DNA from: Paenibacillus catalpae
GTDB taxonomy: Bacteria > Bacillota > Bacilli > Paenibacillales > Paenibacillaceae
Direction of reading: 5' to 3'
NCBI RefSeq assembly: GCF_900112695.1
Contig: NZ_FOMT01000006.1
Span: 370,692-434,691 of the forward strand
Length of the DNA stretch: 64,000 nt
Positions 42,347 through 51,283 of this stretch are shown here, piece after piece. Numbering within the stretch: the stretch's first letter is position 1; every line of letters starts with the position of its first letter. The position numbers were made by a program, and so were the translations under genes. The notes under the pieces are model-generated. The model was not told the origin of the DNA. It saw only the letters and a program-made list of their open reading frames with translations, and made no database searches.

Positions 42347-43420
42347 ATGAGCCAAATACTTGTAATGTTCACCGGGGGAACAATCGGCAGCAAGAATAAT
42401 AACGGCGCGATCTCGGTGAATGAAGCCGGCTCTTACCATTTGATTGATGCTTATATGGCGAGCCCGCTAAAGCGGGATGCGGACCTTGAAACGGTTCAAC
42501 CGATGAATATATTGAGCGAAAATATTGTGCCGTCGGACTGGAATACCTTGATTGCGGCGATCAGAGCCGCTGATCAATCCAGGTACGACGGTATTATTGT
42601 GACGCATGGCTCGGATACGCTTGCCTATTCGGCGGCGCTTCTCAGCTTTGTTTTATGCGATCTGACGATCCCTCTGGTCCTTGTAGCGAGCAATTATCCG
42701 CTTGGCGACGAACGGGCGAACGGGCTGAGCAATTTTGCGGCAGCAGTGGACTTTATTTCGGAGGATGCGGCTCCGGGCGTATTTGTTACATACCTCAATG
42801 ACAAGGGAGAAACGATTGTTTACCTTGGCAGCCGCATTACGCAATGCGAGTCGTTCACCGACCAGTTCGACAGCCCTTACAGCATGCCTTATGGCATCAT
42901 GACCGGAGGAAGATTGGTGCGTTACGACCATCCGTTTAATCCAACTCATGAGGAGCTCCGCACGCGCCAGCCGGTTAGCAGCCCATGGCTGGAAGACGGC
43001 GAAGGCATCCAGTCCGGCATGCTGTATATCCGTCCTTTTCCGGGACTGAACTATTCGTATTATGATTTCTCCGTGCATAAACCAAAGGCGGTGCTGCATG
43101 ACCTGTTCCACTCCGGAACGGCGAATGCGAGCGCTGCGGATTCCCATTCCCTCCTGCAGTTTGCGCAGTATTGCGCGGAGCATGGCGTTGACCTGTATCT
43201 CTGTCCGCTTAAAGACAGCAGCGAGGCCATGTATGCCTCGTCTATCCGTCTGCTGGAAGCGGGCGCGGTCTTTATCGAGAATATGTCTGTTGAAGCCGCT
43301 CTTATGAAGCTGACCCTGGCTTACTCGCTGCCGCTTGGCAAAGAAGAGATTCATGCGCTTGTCATGGAGCAGCCGCTCTTCTACGAATTTGTGGCTAATC
43401 ATGGTAAACTGGGCGTATGA
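42347..43420 (+). CDS. Asparaginase/glutaminase family protein
   Basis: A 357-residue amidohydrolase. The two catalytic threonines are in MFTGGTIGSK (about residue 12) and VTHGSDTLAYSA (about 90), as in L-asparaginases. The C-terminal part is diverged and longer than type I enzymes. No signal peptide, so intracellular. Start ATG 42347 follows GGAGAGGG; the in-frame ATG at 42314, right after the microsatellite, would add 11 residues but lacks an SD. With the three genes upstream it forms an amide-nitrogen scavenging cluster. Confidence 0.85.
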   Translation: MSQILVMFTGGTIGSKNNNGAISVNEAGSYHLIDAYMASPLKRDADLETVQPMNILSENIVPSDWNTLIAAIRAADQSRYDGIIVTHGSDTLAYSAALLSFVLCDLTIPLVLVASNYPLGDERANGLSNFAAAVDFISEDAAPGVFVTYLNDKGETIVYLGSRITQCESFTDQFDSPYSMPYGIMTGGRLVRYDHPFNPTHEELRTRQPVSSPWLEDGEGIQSGMLYIRPFPGLNYSYYDFSVHKPKAVLHDLFHSGTANASAADSHSLLQFAQYCAEHGVDLYLCPLKDSSEAMYASSIRLLEAGAVFIENMSVEAALMKLTLAYSLPLGKEEIHALVMEQPLFYEFVANHGKLGV

Positions 43421-43452
43421 AGGATAACTGATAAGAGGAGAGGTGCTTATTC

Positions 43453-43914
43453 ATGACGCAAGTGCAAGTAGGACAAGCTGTACCGGATTTTACCCTGCCG
43501 GCTTCAACGGGCGGCAATATTTCGCTGTCTGACTACAAAGGCAAGAAGCTGGTTATTTATTTCTATCCGAAGGATAATACGCCGGGCTGTACGGTGGAGT
43601 CCTGCGACTTCCGCGATTACAACGGGCAGTTCAAGTCGTACAATACGGAAGTAATCGGCATAAGTCCGGATGATCTTGCTTCACACGATACGTTTATCTC
43701 GGACTTCCAGCTTCCGTTCCCGCTGCTCGCAGATACAGAGCATGGCGTATCCGAGCTGTTTGGCGTATGGAAAGAGCGTACCTGGAACGGCGAAACGTTC
43801 ATGGGAATCGAGCGCTCGACTTTCCTGATTGACGAGAACGGCGTGCTGGCACGAGAATGGCGCAGCGTATCCGTAGACGGACACGTGCTTGAAGTTCTTG
43901 AGGCAGTAAAATAA
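43453..43914 (+). CDS. bcp: Thioredoxin-dependent peroxiredoxin (BCP/PrxQ)
   Basis: A 153-residue atypical 2-Cys peroxiredoxin. Peroxidatic Cys46 and resolving Cys51 are in PGCTVESC, preceded by YFYPKDNT. It reduces H2O2 and organic hydroperoxides with thioredoxin. SD AGAGGAGAGG lies upstream of ATG 43453, about 30 nt after the asparaginase stop. The terminator at 43924 ends the unit. Confidence 0.95.
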   Translation: MTQVQVGQAVPDFTLPASTGGNISLSDYKGKKLVIYFYPKDNTPGCTVESCDFRDYNGQFKSYNTEVIGISPDDLASHDTFISDFQLPFPLLADTEHGVSELFGVWKERTWNGETFMGIERSTFLIDENGVLAREWRSVSVDGHVLEVLEAVK

Positions 43915-43923
43915 ACGAGCAAC

Positions 43924-43968
43924 AAAAAAAGCCTCCAATTCCACTCATGGTGGATTTGGAGGCTTTTT
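43924..43968. terminator. Bidirectional terminator between bcp and VOC genes
   Basis: AAAAAGCCTCCAA and TTGGAGGCTTTTT arms with a mismatched inner stem and T tails on both strands. Confidence 0.85.
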
Positions 43969-43989
43969 CATTCGGTTGATAGGTATGTA

Positions 43990-44373
43990 TTACCGCTGGA
44001 AGAACTCGATTCGCTCGCCTTCCGGTCCGCTGATGAAGAAGTAACGGTAGCCGTTTGGCAGTGTCGTAATATCTTCGTCGATGAAGGTGACGCTCGTCTG
44101 TTTCAGGCGCGCGAATTCCGCATCCACATCATCCACATAAATCGCGAAGTGATGAACGCGGCCTTCAACAGGCAGCTCGCCGTTATAATGCTGAATCAAT
44201 TCGATCTCTGTTTCGTCAGAATCCCCAAATCCGAGAAAAGCCAGTTCAATAACGCCATTGGTATGAGTCAGGCGGCCTTTCAATGTCAGACCTACAAATT
44301 CCTCGTAGAAGCGGATCGTCGCTTCCATATCTCTTACCATTATCCCCACGTGATCGACGCGTTTGCGTGCCAT
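43990..44373 (-). CDS. VOC-family (glyoxalase/dioxygenase fold) protein
   Basis: A 127-residue single VOC domain: RVDHVGIMVRDMEATIRFYE start with a metal-site His, RVHHFAIYVDDV with another, and a terminal GPEGERIEFFQ Glu. This fits the methylmalonyl-CoA epimerase or glyoxalase-like type; the substrate is unknown. ATG 44373 is 8 nt after AAGGAG and preferred over ATG 44379. Confidence 0.85.
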   Translation of the reverse strand: MARKRVDHVGIMVRDMEATIRFYEEFVGLTLKGRLTHTNGVIELAFLGFGDSDETEIELIQHYNGELPVEGRVHHFAIYVDDVDAEFARLKQTSVTFIDEDITTLPNGYRYFFISGPEGERIEFFQR

Positions 44374-44511
44374 GTTCATTGCTCCTTCTCCTCTAGTTTG
44401 ACCCATCATAGGCATTCAATCTTTCATTGTCAAGCAATGAAGAGGAGAGTATAATGAGAAATAATTCCAAGTAATTTCATGGGTATTATATGATAAAAGG
44501 AGGCAGGAGGA

Positions 44512-45471
44512 ATGGAGACAAGAAGGCTTGGCAATAGCGGGCTGTATCCATCGGTTGTTGGTTTCGGGGCATGGGCCGCCGGACGAAACGGATGGGGAAA
44601 TGTAGAGGAGAAGGAGATCAGGCTCGCGATTGATAAGGCGGTTGATCTGGGCATCACCTTTTTCGATACGGCTCCGGTCTACGGGTTTGGGGAGTCGGAG
44701 AGAGTGCTGGGGCAAGCGCTGAAGGCTGTGCGGGATAAAGTGCTGATTGCCACCAAATGCGGCCTAGTCTGGGATGACCGTTATGAGATCGATATCGACT
44801 TGTCGGGCGAGAGTATTATCCGAGAAGTTAATGACAGTCTCCGCCGCCTGGACACCGACTATATTGATCTTTACCAGGTTCACTGGCCCGATTCGAAAGG
44901 AACAGTACCGGTGGAAGAGACGTTCTCGGCCTTGAATGAGCTGGTTCAAGCAGGAAAAATCCGCAGCATCGGCGTATCGAATTTCTCCGTCCATCAGCTG
45001 GTAGCGGCGCAGTCCGTTGCACCTATTGTCTCCCTTCAATCGCCGTACAACCTTCTTCAAAGGCAGGTCGAATATGCCGAGCTTCCATATTCCGAGAAGC
45101 AGCAGCTTGGCTTTATCCCCTACAGTCCATTGGCACAAGGGCTTCTAACCGGAAAGTTCAACGCGCTTACCAAATTCCCGGATAATGATATCCGTTCCTA
45201 TGGCAATCCTCTCTACAAACGCGACCAGTTCGAAGGCAATGTGCTGAAGGTCGAGCTGCTTCAGGGAATTGCAAAGTCCATCGGCAAGCCGCTTGGCCAA
45301 GTCGCGATTAATTGGCTGCTCTACAACAAGGCGGTTACTACGGTTATCGCCGGTGCCAAGACGGCCGCCCAGGTGCAGGAAAATGCGGCTGCCTCGCGCT
45401 GGAAGCTGTCCCGCGAGGATTATGAACAGATCAGCCGCTTGTTCGAGCCGGATTCTTCCTATGTCATATAA
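44512..45471 (+). CDS. Aldo/keto reductase
   Basis: A 319-residue NADPH-dependent AKR, IolS/YccK-like. Catalytic Asp and Tyr are in FFDTAPVYGFGESE, Lys in IATKCG and His in YQVHWP. The cofactor end has TTVIAGAKTAAQVQENA. Starts METRRLGNSGL after AGGAGGA. It shares family and overall plan with the genes at 9094 and 57632, but the three are clearly diverged. Monocistronic. Confidence 0.9.
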   Translation: METRRLGNSGLYPSVVGFGAWAAGRNGWGNVEEKEIRLAIDKAVDLGITFFDTAPVYGFGESERVLGQALKAVRDKVLIATKCGLVWDDRYEIDIDLSGESIIREVNDSLRRLDTDYIDLYQVHWPDSKGTVPVEETFSALNELVQAGKIRSIGVSNFSVHQLVAAQSVAPIVSLQSPYNLLQRQVEYAELPYSEKQQLGFIPYSPLAQGLLTGKFNALTKFPDNDIRSYGNPLYKRDQFEGNVLKVELLQGIAKSIGKPLGQVAINWLLYNKAVTTVIAGAKTAAQVQENAAASRWKLSREDYEQISRLFEPDSSYVI

Positions 45472-45473
45472 AA

Positions 45474-45504
45474 AGAAGGCCTGCGGATATCCGCAGGCCT
45501 TCAT
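45474..45504. terminator. Bidirectional terminator
   Basis: GAAGGCCTGCGGAT/ATCCGCAGGCCTTC, a perfect inverted repeat between the convergent aldo/keto reductase and SLH genes. The T tail is best on the minus strand. Confidence 0.8.
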
Positions 45505-45509
45505 CTTCC

Positions 45510-46607
45510 TTATTCAGCGGCTACTTCTTCTTCGCCAGATGGTTCTTCAACGTCATCAGAGGAGAAAAGATAGATTTTCCAGCTGTTGTCTTCCATTTTC
45601 TTAAGCTGGTAAACACCATCTCTTGGAACGGTTTGCGTGTCTTTCTCGCCTTCTCCTTCAAAAGTTACGTTGTAGGTGCTGCCCGTTGCGTGAATAACAG
45701 CAAAACGGTCTGTTTTCGACACGATTTCATATTTTTGCGGTGTCAGCTTTTCCAAAGTGAGCTTATAGCCTTCCTTGGCCATTGCCGAATAATCTTCATA
45801 ACCATAGATCGTTTCGGCCAAAGCGTAACCAGTCATATACTTAGGCAGAACTTCGCCAAGCTTGGCGAATTCTTGCGCGTTAATTACTTCTGCTTCTTTT
45901 GTCTCGTATTCATCAATCAGAGCTGTAAGAGCAGCGTCTTCAGGCAGGCTGCCTTTTTGCAGATCAAGCGCACGCTGGATCATAACAACAGCTTCAGCAC
46001 GCGTTGCGTTAGCGTAAGGTTTGAACGTTGTTGCGGTAGCACCACGTACAATGCCGGCTTGGCTTGCTTGTGCAATGAATGGCGTAGCGAAGTATTCAGG
46101 TACGTCTGTGAAGGTTTTTGCTTCGCCTTCAAATTTGACTGTCGAAGTGAACGCGCGAACGATAATCGTTGCGATCTCGCCGCGTTTGATCAATTCATTC
46201 GGGCCAAACTTCGTTTCGGTCAGACCGTTTACGATCCCAAGGGAGCTTGCGATCCGGATTGGCTCGGAGTACCATTTGCCAGCTTCAACGTCAGCAAAGG
46301 TTTTACCTGTTTCTTCTGTTGTCAGGCCAAGCGCACGTACCAGGATCGATACGAATTCCGCACGGCTAATAGATAAGTCCGGTTTAATCAGGGTATTGCC
46401 GTCAGAGTCATGGGAGCCTTTGAGCAGGTCAGCGTTAACGAAGTTGTCAAGCGCATCGTAAGCCCAGTGCTCTTCAATGTCAATCGGGTAGTAAGTGTCG
46501 AGTACTTCTTCCGCGGACGCAGCGCTTACTTTGGAAGCCTGGAACGGGAGGGCGAGCAGAACAACTGCTGCCAGAAAAACAATAAGACTACGGGATAAGG
46601 TTTTCAT
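45510..46607 (-). CDS. Secreted S-layer homology (SLH) domain protein
   Basis: A 365-residue exported protein. Signal peptide (residues 1-30, VLLALPFQASKVSAASA) and three SLH repeats (about 38-95, 100-160, 163-220) with the RAEF/RGEI/RAEAV motifs that bind pyruvylated secondary wall polymer. A C-terminal domain of about 130 residues is of unknown function (NTF2-like spacing, GVYQLKKMEDNSWKIYLF) with an acidic tail. SD AGAGAGGA precedes ATG 46607. The gene has its own terminator at 45474; 46608-46765 shows no gene. Confidence 0.9.
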   Translation of the reverse strand: MKTLSRSLIVFLAAVVLLALPFQASKVSAASAEEVLDTYYPIDIEEHWAYDALDNFVNADLLKGSHDSDGNTLIKPDLSISRAEFVSILVRALGLTTEETGKTFADVEAGKWYSEPIRIASSLGIVNGLTETKFGPNELIKRGEIATIIVRAFTSTVKFEGEAKTFTDVPEYFATPFIAQASQAGIVRGATATTFKPYANATRAEAVVMIQRALDLQKGSLPEDAALTALIDEYETKEAEVINAQEFAKLGEVLPKYMTGYALAETIYGYEDYSAMAKEGYKLTLEKLTPQKYEIVSKTDRFAVIHATGSTYNVTFEGEGEKDTQTVPRDGVYQLKKMEDNSWKIYLFSSDDVEEPSGEEEVAAE

Positions 46608-46765
46608 TTCATATTCCTCTCTTAACGTAATGATTTTGTAAATAGATCCTTTCTGATACTACCAGATGAGAGGTCCCAGTACTAGAGAAAATTAGTAGAT
46701 TGAAGGGAAAATTATCTAAAATAAATCATTGGAACTATATGGAATAAAAATGAATCCACGTATAC

Positions 46766-46806
46766 GAAAAAAAGCCGACCCTTATTCATAAAAGGTTCGG
46801 CTTCTT
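46766..46806 (-). terminator. Terminator of the LTA synthase gene
   Basis: AAGCCGAACC-type arm on the minus strand pairs with GGGTCGGCTT (one mismatch), with T residues after it on that strand. Confidence 0.75.
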
Positions 46807-46833
46807 TCTGTTATAAGACAGGCCTGCCGCAAT

Positions 46834-48687
46834 CTACTTCCAATTAGGAAGCTGGCTGACATAGCTGTCGGATAATTTCAGCAGCTCCAGCGCGCGGTTG
46901 AATTGGTCCTGCGAATCCAGGGAGACGGCGCTTGCTCCCGGGAGGGGAAGATGTGTGCCGTCCTCATAACCGCTGCCGGACAGGAACAGCTCCTCGCTGC
47001 TGACGAATGAGCCGGTTGGCAGGTAATAACGCTGCGGCAGCAGGTTCACCGTCGTGTTGTTCAGTATATCTTGACCGAAGTGAATCTGCTTATTGAGCGA
47101 GAAGCCAAGCAGGTTCGCCACCGTAGGCAGAATATCGACCTGGCCGCCGAGCTGGGTCAATACCTCCGGCTGTGTAATGCCGGGAGCGGTAATGATAAGC
47201 GGGATGTGGATCATATCAGCAGAGCCGTACTCACGCCCATAAATCTCCTGCATCAATTCCTTGTCATCGCGGTCAAGCGAATAAATCGGCAGACCAAGAT
47301 GGTCACCGTACAAGACAACGACGCTGTTATCCCAGATCCCGCGCTGCTTCAGATCATCTATGAACAGGCCAAGCGCATAATCGGCATAGTTCTGGGCGCG
47401 GACATAATCGCCAACGAAGGTATCCTCATACCGCTCGGGAAGCCCCATCTTATATTTGCGTTCCGGTATCGTAAACGGATGATGGGCGGTCATCGAAATG
47501 ACTTGTGCATAGAACGGCTTATCGCTTTGATCCATTTTCTCGAGCTCGGCTGCGGTCTTGGCGTACAGTACCTCATCCGAGGCGGCGAAGAAGACCGAAT
47601 CCTCCTCGCCGAAGAACTTCTTATCGTAGTAGCGGTTGAAGCCAAGAGCCTTGTACAGCTCGCCGCGGTTCCAGAAATCGACGATATTCGTATGGAACGT
47701 AGCGGTATCATAGCCATGCTCTTGCATCAGTCTTGGCAGGCTTGGGAGCTCCTTCTTCGGATAGACCTGCGTTGCCGCCCCGTTTGGCGGTATATAATAG
47801 GAAGTATTGACGATAAACTCGGCATCGGAAGTATTGCCCTGGCCAACGCCTTGATAGAAATTATTGAAATAATAGCTTTCATTGGCCAGCTTGTTCATGT
47901 TTGGCGTAATTTCCTGGCCGTCTATCTTCAGATTAATAAGGAAGTTCTGGAACGACTCCATTTGAATAATGATCAGGTTTTTGCCGGAAGCGGCATTCCA
48001 CAGCTTGGGCGCAGCCGGTTTGTTAATCTGTTTCAGCTCGTCAATCGTGGCTTGCGTAATCTCGGAAGGATTCACAAGCTCCTGATCTTTATTGGAAAAA
48101 ATCGTATAGGCTTCATAGTTGAGAATGCCCATTTGCTCCGCTTTCACAATTTCATTCATGCTGGCACGGTTCGGCACGATATTGAACAGGCAAAGGACAA
48201 GCGAGATCCCAAACAAGGTCGCAAGCACGCGCCGGCTGACTTTCTTCTGGCTGGCCGCTTTCCAATACTGCCCCTTCTGACGGCGGATCAAATAATAACC
48301 CATGACGATAATATCAATGAAGACAAGCAGATAATAAGGGTCCATCAGAGAGAATACGCTGTTGCTGACGGCTGTAACCTGATTGACTTGATTCAGGGCT
48401 ACATAGGTGACAATAACGCCATAATATTTGTAGTACATTAATACTGCGAACAGGATAGCGGTCATCAGAAGGTTAGCGCTCAGATAATAGACCAGCTTTC
48501 GTTTGGTTGCGAACCATTCAATCAAGCAGAACACAATTAATGCAAATGGAAGCTCCTTAAGCAGGGTTGTCCAGTTCGGTCCGCCGAAGACGACCATCCA
48601 GGTCAGAAAGCTCTTAAGCAGAACAATCAGAGAGAATGCGAGAATGGGTCGTTTGCTGAACAGCCTTTTTGGTGCTAGATTTGACAC
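46834..48687 (-). CDS. ltaS: Lipoteichoic acid synthase family protein
   Basis: A 617-residue membrane phosphoglycerol transferase. Five N-terminal transmembrane segments (about 12-185) and an extracellular sulfatase-fold domain (about 235-560). The catalytic Thr is in GQGNTSDAEF, the metal Glu in IIIQMES, with further ligands in YGDHLG and the HHPF region. It polymerises glycerol phosphate from phosphatidylglycerol to make LTA (or primes it). The GTG at 48687 is chosen because AAAGGCGG precedes it; the GTG at 48705 has no SD. Divergent from the VanY-like gene. Confidence 0.9.
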   Translation of the reverse strand: MSNLAPKRLFSKRPILAFSLIVLLKSFLTWMVVFGGPNWTTLLKELPFALIVFCLIEWFATKRKLVYYLSANLLMTAILFAVLMYYKYYGVIVTYVALNQVNQVTAVSNSVFSLMDPYYLLVFIDIIVMGYYLIRRQKGQYWKAASQKKVSRRVLATLFGISLVLCLFNIVPNRASMNEIVKAEQMGILNYEAYTIFSNKDQELVNPSEITQATIDELKQINKPAAPKLWNAASGKNLIIIQMESFQNFLINLKIDGQEITPNMNKLANESYYFNNFYQGVGQGNTSDAEFIVNTSYYIPPNGAATQVYPKKELPSLPRLMQEHGYDTATFHTNIVDFWNRGELYKALGFNRYYDKKFFGEEDSVFFAASDEVLYAKTAAELEKMDQSDKPFYAQVISMTAHHPFTIPERKYKMGLPERYEDTFVGDYVRAQNYADYALGLFIDDLKQRGIWDNSVVVLYGDHLGLPIYSLDRDDKELMQEIYGREYGSADMIHIPLIITAPGITQPEVLTQLGGQVDILPTVANLLGFSLNKQIHFGQDILNNTTVNLLPQRYYLPTGSFVSSEELFLSGSGYEDGTHLPLPGASAVSLDSQDQFNRALELLKLSDSYVSQLPNWK

Positions 48688-48940
48688 GTTTTCGCCGCCT
48701 TTCACAATAAAGACAGGCTATCATCAAAGCAGCCTGTCATGTGGTGTCTTAATATTTACGATATTATTTACTTCATTATGCTTGGCTGGAAGATGATTGT
48801 CAAAGGCAAAACAAGTATGCCAGTCTTGGGAAAATGTCGTCAACAAATGTTGCAACTTTTTAAGACATTATCAAGTCTATTCGTTTATAGTAGAGAGGAC
48901 AGAACGTTCCATATTAAATAAGCAATTAAAGGAGTGCAGC

Positions 48941-49879
48941 ATGAGAAGAAACGTACAGAAACGTAGAAGACGCGGATTAGCTTTTATCGCGGTATGCGTG
49001 GTTGCTATTGCAGTCATTCTGTTTATCCGCAATGAAAATTTAACGGCTGAGACTCCTCCTGAGGAGACATCGGCTAATAGCCAGACTTCAGAACAACCGG
49101 ATCCAACGGTATCCGAATCTCCCGTTGTATCTGACGAGCCTTCGGACACACCGTCGGACACGCCGACTGAGACACCGTCAGACGAACCATCGGATGAACC
49201 TTCTAATGAACCATCGGACAAGCCTTCGTCTACGGATGAACCATCGAAACCGGCAGTTGCGACAGCGGGCGAAGAGGACGGTTACGCCGTTGTTGCCCAG
49301 CCGGAGAGCGTAGCGGTATTGGTAGACAAGCAGTACAAGCTGCCTGACGGTTACGAGCCAACGGATCTGGTGTATCCAGACGTGCGCTTTACATTCAGCG
49401 AGAAAATCGACAAGCGCAAAATGCGCAAAGAAGCGGCAGGCGCTCTGGAAGATCTGTTTGCCGGTGCGGAGAAAGACGGAATTTACTTGGCCGGTGTATC
49501 GGCTTACCGCTCGCAGGCGACGCAAAAGTCGCTCTTTAATCGGTATGTAAAGAAAGACGGTTTGGAAAAAGCGTTGACCTATAGCGCATTCCCGGGTACA
49601 AGCGAGCATCAGACCGGTCTTGCGATTGACGTATCGGGCAGCGACGGCAAATGTGCGGCCGAGGATTGCTTCGGCGGTACGCCTGAAGCGGAATGGCTGG
49701 AGGATCATGCTCCGGAGTACGGGTTTATTATCCGCTATCCGGAAGGCAAAGATGCAATTACGGGCTACAAATACGAGCCTTGGCATCTTCGTTATGTAGG
49801 CGAGGAATTGGCACAGGAGCTTGAAGATAAAGGATTAACTCTTGAAGAGTATTATAACGCAGTTCCGGTTACAAAATAA
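48941..49879 (+). CDS. D-alanyl-D-alanine carboxypeptidase, VanY-like (peptidase M15)
   Basis: A 312-residue cell-envelope peptidase. A basic start and one N-terminal membrane segment (about 13-28) are followed by a low-complexity Ser/Asp/Glu/Pro/Thr linker with SDEPSDEP-like repeats (about 40-105), then the M15B domain. Zinc and catalytic residues: SEHQTGLAIDV (His, Asp) and EPWHLRYVG (Glu, His). It trims terminal D-Ala from muropeptides. ATG 48941 has AAAGGAG upstream; the longer frame from 48797 lacks one. The acidic linker probably spans the wall. Confidence 0.92.
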   Translation: MRRNVQKRRRRGLAFIAVCVVAIAVILFIRNENLTAETPPEETSANSQTSEQPDPTVSESPVVSDEPSDTPSDTPTETPSDEPSDEPSNEPSDKPSSTDEPSKPAVATAGEEDGYAVVAQPESVAVLVDKQYKLPDGYEPTDLVYPDVRFTFSEKIDKRKMRKEAAGALEDLFAGAEKDGIYLAGVSAYRSQATQKSLFNRYVKKDGLEKALTYSAFPGTSEHQTGLAIDVSGSDGKCAAEDCFGGTPEAEWLEDHAPEYGFIIRYPEGKDAITGYKYEPWHLRYVGEELAQELEDKGLTLEEYYNAVPVTK

Positions 49880-49961
49880 TAGAGTCGAACGGGACGGCGC
49901 TTAGCTTCCGATGCGTGTGATTGATACATGGCATGGGGCTCAAGCGCCGTTGCCCATTCTT

Positions 49962-50117
49962 TTAGATCTTTGGCTCAAACGTTTTGCAGTCGGTTTCATC
50001 GGAATTGCTTGCTTGTTTCGAACGGTTATTCACTACATAAATCGAAGTAGCGGCGCAATGATTGCCTGCAGCCCAATACTTGCAGGAGTTTACTTCGCAT
50101 AATACATCCTTAGCCAT
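49962..50117 (-). CDS. DUF1540 domain protein
   Basis: A 51-residue cysteine-rich protein. Cys7, Cys12 and Cys21 (VLCEVNSCKYWAAGNHCAA) plus Cys44 fit the DUF1540 pattern, a small putative metal-binding domain common in spore-forming Bacillota; its role is unknown. The start is fixed by AGGAGGTGATATCC before ATG 50117. Two copies of the AAGAAT-stem element form its 5' UTR. No clear terminator was seen between its end and the convergent VanY-like gene. Confidence 0.85.
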   Translation of the reverse strand: MAKDVLCEVNSCKYWAAGNHCAATSIYVVNNRSKQASNSDETDCKTFEPKI

Positions 50118-50123
50118 GGATAT

Positions 50124-50235
50124 CACCTCCTGAAAAGAATGGCGGAGCCATTCTTGCTTCGTAAGCATGAGCTTAAAGAATTATCATACAAACAGCATAA
50201 ATTCGGCTGTTGGTGATGATTCTTGCTTCGTAAGC
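50124..50235 (-). repeat. Two tandem copies of the AAGAAT-stem RNA-like element (copies 6 and 7)
   Basis: Minus-strand orientation. Copy 6 (50235 down to 50171): GCTTACGAAGC, outer stem AAGAAT/ATTCTT, inner CAACAGC with GCTGTTTG. Copy 7 (50168 down to 50124): the same mini-hairpin, then a minimal stem AAGAATGGC-TCC-GCCATTCTT running into TTCAGGAGG, the SD of the DUF1540 gene. Confidence 0.75.
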
Positions 50236-50310
50236 CTGGGCTCCTCTTATAGGATGGACAAACGCGAGTCGGTTTTATACTTATGAAACTTATGAAGGGA
50301 TGGAACAACA

Positions 50311-51273
50311 ATGGGAAAAAAGCTTTATTTTAATCATGACGCGGGGGTAGACGATCTTGTATCGCTGTTTCTTGTTCTGCAGATGAAGGATGTCGAGCTG
50401 ATCGGGGTATCGGTTATTCCGGCAGACGGCTATCTGGAGCCGGGGATGGCGGCAAGCCGTAAAATTATCGACCGTTTTGGAGCGCCAGGGGCGAGCGGCA
50501 AAATCGAGGTTGCCCGTTCGAATTCAAGAGGACGTAATCCTTTTCCGGCGGAATGGCGGATGCATACGTTCTTTGTGGATGCGCTGCCGATTCTGAATGA
50601 GCCTGGCAAGGTCTATACGCGTGAAGCAGAGCAGCCAGCCCACAAGCATATGATTCAGCAGCTGCTTGCAGCAAGCGAGCCGGTTACCTTGCTCTTTACC
50701 GGTCCTCTTACTGATTTGGCGAGAGCGCTGGACGAAGCGCCGGAGATCGAGGAGAAGATCGAGAAGCTGGTCTGGATGGGCGGCACATTCAACGAGAAGG
50801 GCAACGTACAGGAGCCGGAGCATGACGGCACGGCGGAATGGAATGCCTTCTGGGATCCGGAGGCTGTCTATCGCGTATGGAACAGCGGGATCAAGATTGA
50901 GCTCGTAGCGCTGGAGAGCACGAATAAAGTGCCTCTTACCGTACCCGTGCGCAACCGCTGGGCATCGCTCCGCAAACATGCCGGACTGGACTTCGTAGGG
51001 CAATGTTATGCGGCTTGTCCGCCGCTGGTTTATATGGAGACAAACTCTACCTATTACTTATGGGATGTTTTGACGACGGCGGTTGTGGGCGATCCAAGCC
51101 TGGTACAGATGGAGACGGTCCGCAGTACCGTTATTGCTGACGGCCCAAGCCAAGGCCGCACGGTCGAGACCGGAGACGGGCGGCCAGTCAGCCTTGTTTA
51201 TGACGTGGAGCCGGAACGGTTCTTCGATTATATTACAGCGTTATCCCAAAACGCTGAACTGAACCCGGCCTAG
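50311..51273 (+). CDS. Inosine-uridine preferring nucleoside hydrolase family protein
   Basis: A 320-residue nucleoside hydrolase fold protein that should cleave N-glycosidic bonds of ribonucleosides. The N-terminal Asp cluster is NHDAGVDD (usually DTDPGxDD, so the first Asp is Asn). GPLTDLA and WMGG are present. The later motif AEWNAFWDPEAV replaces AEFNxxxDPEA, and YLWDVLTTAV lacks the usual His-Asp. These changes suggest an altered substrate. ATG 50311 follows AAGGGATGG. It converges on the dGTPase gene. Confidence 0.82.
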   Translation: MGKKLYFNHDAGVDDLVSLFLVLQMKDVELIGVSVIPADGYLEPGMAASRKIIDRFGAPGASGKIEVARSNSRGRNPFPAEWRMHTFFVDALPILNEPGKVYTREAEQPAHKHMIQQLLAASEPVTLLFTGPLTDLARALDEAPEIEEKIEKLVWMGGTFNEKGNVQEPEHDGTAEWNAFWDPEAVYRVWNSGIKIELVALESTNKVPLTVPVRNRWASLRKHAGLDFVGQCYAACPPLVYMETNSTYYLWDVLTTAVVGDPSLVQMETVRSTVIADGPSQGRTVETGDGRPVSLVYDVEPERFFDYITALSQNAELNPA

Positions 51274-51283
51274 GGCCGGGAGG

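Noticed and set aside
47071..48441. 456-codon plus-strand frame inside the LTA synthase gene
   Set aside because: Antisense shadow of a clearly recognised gene; no protein-like motifs or SD.
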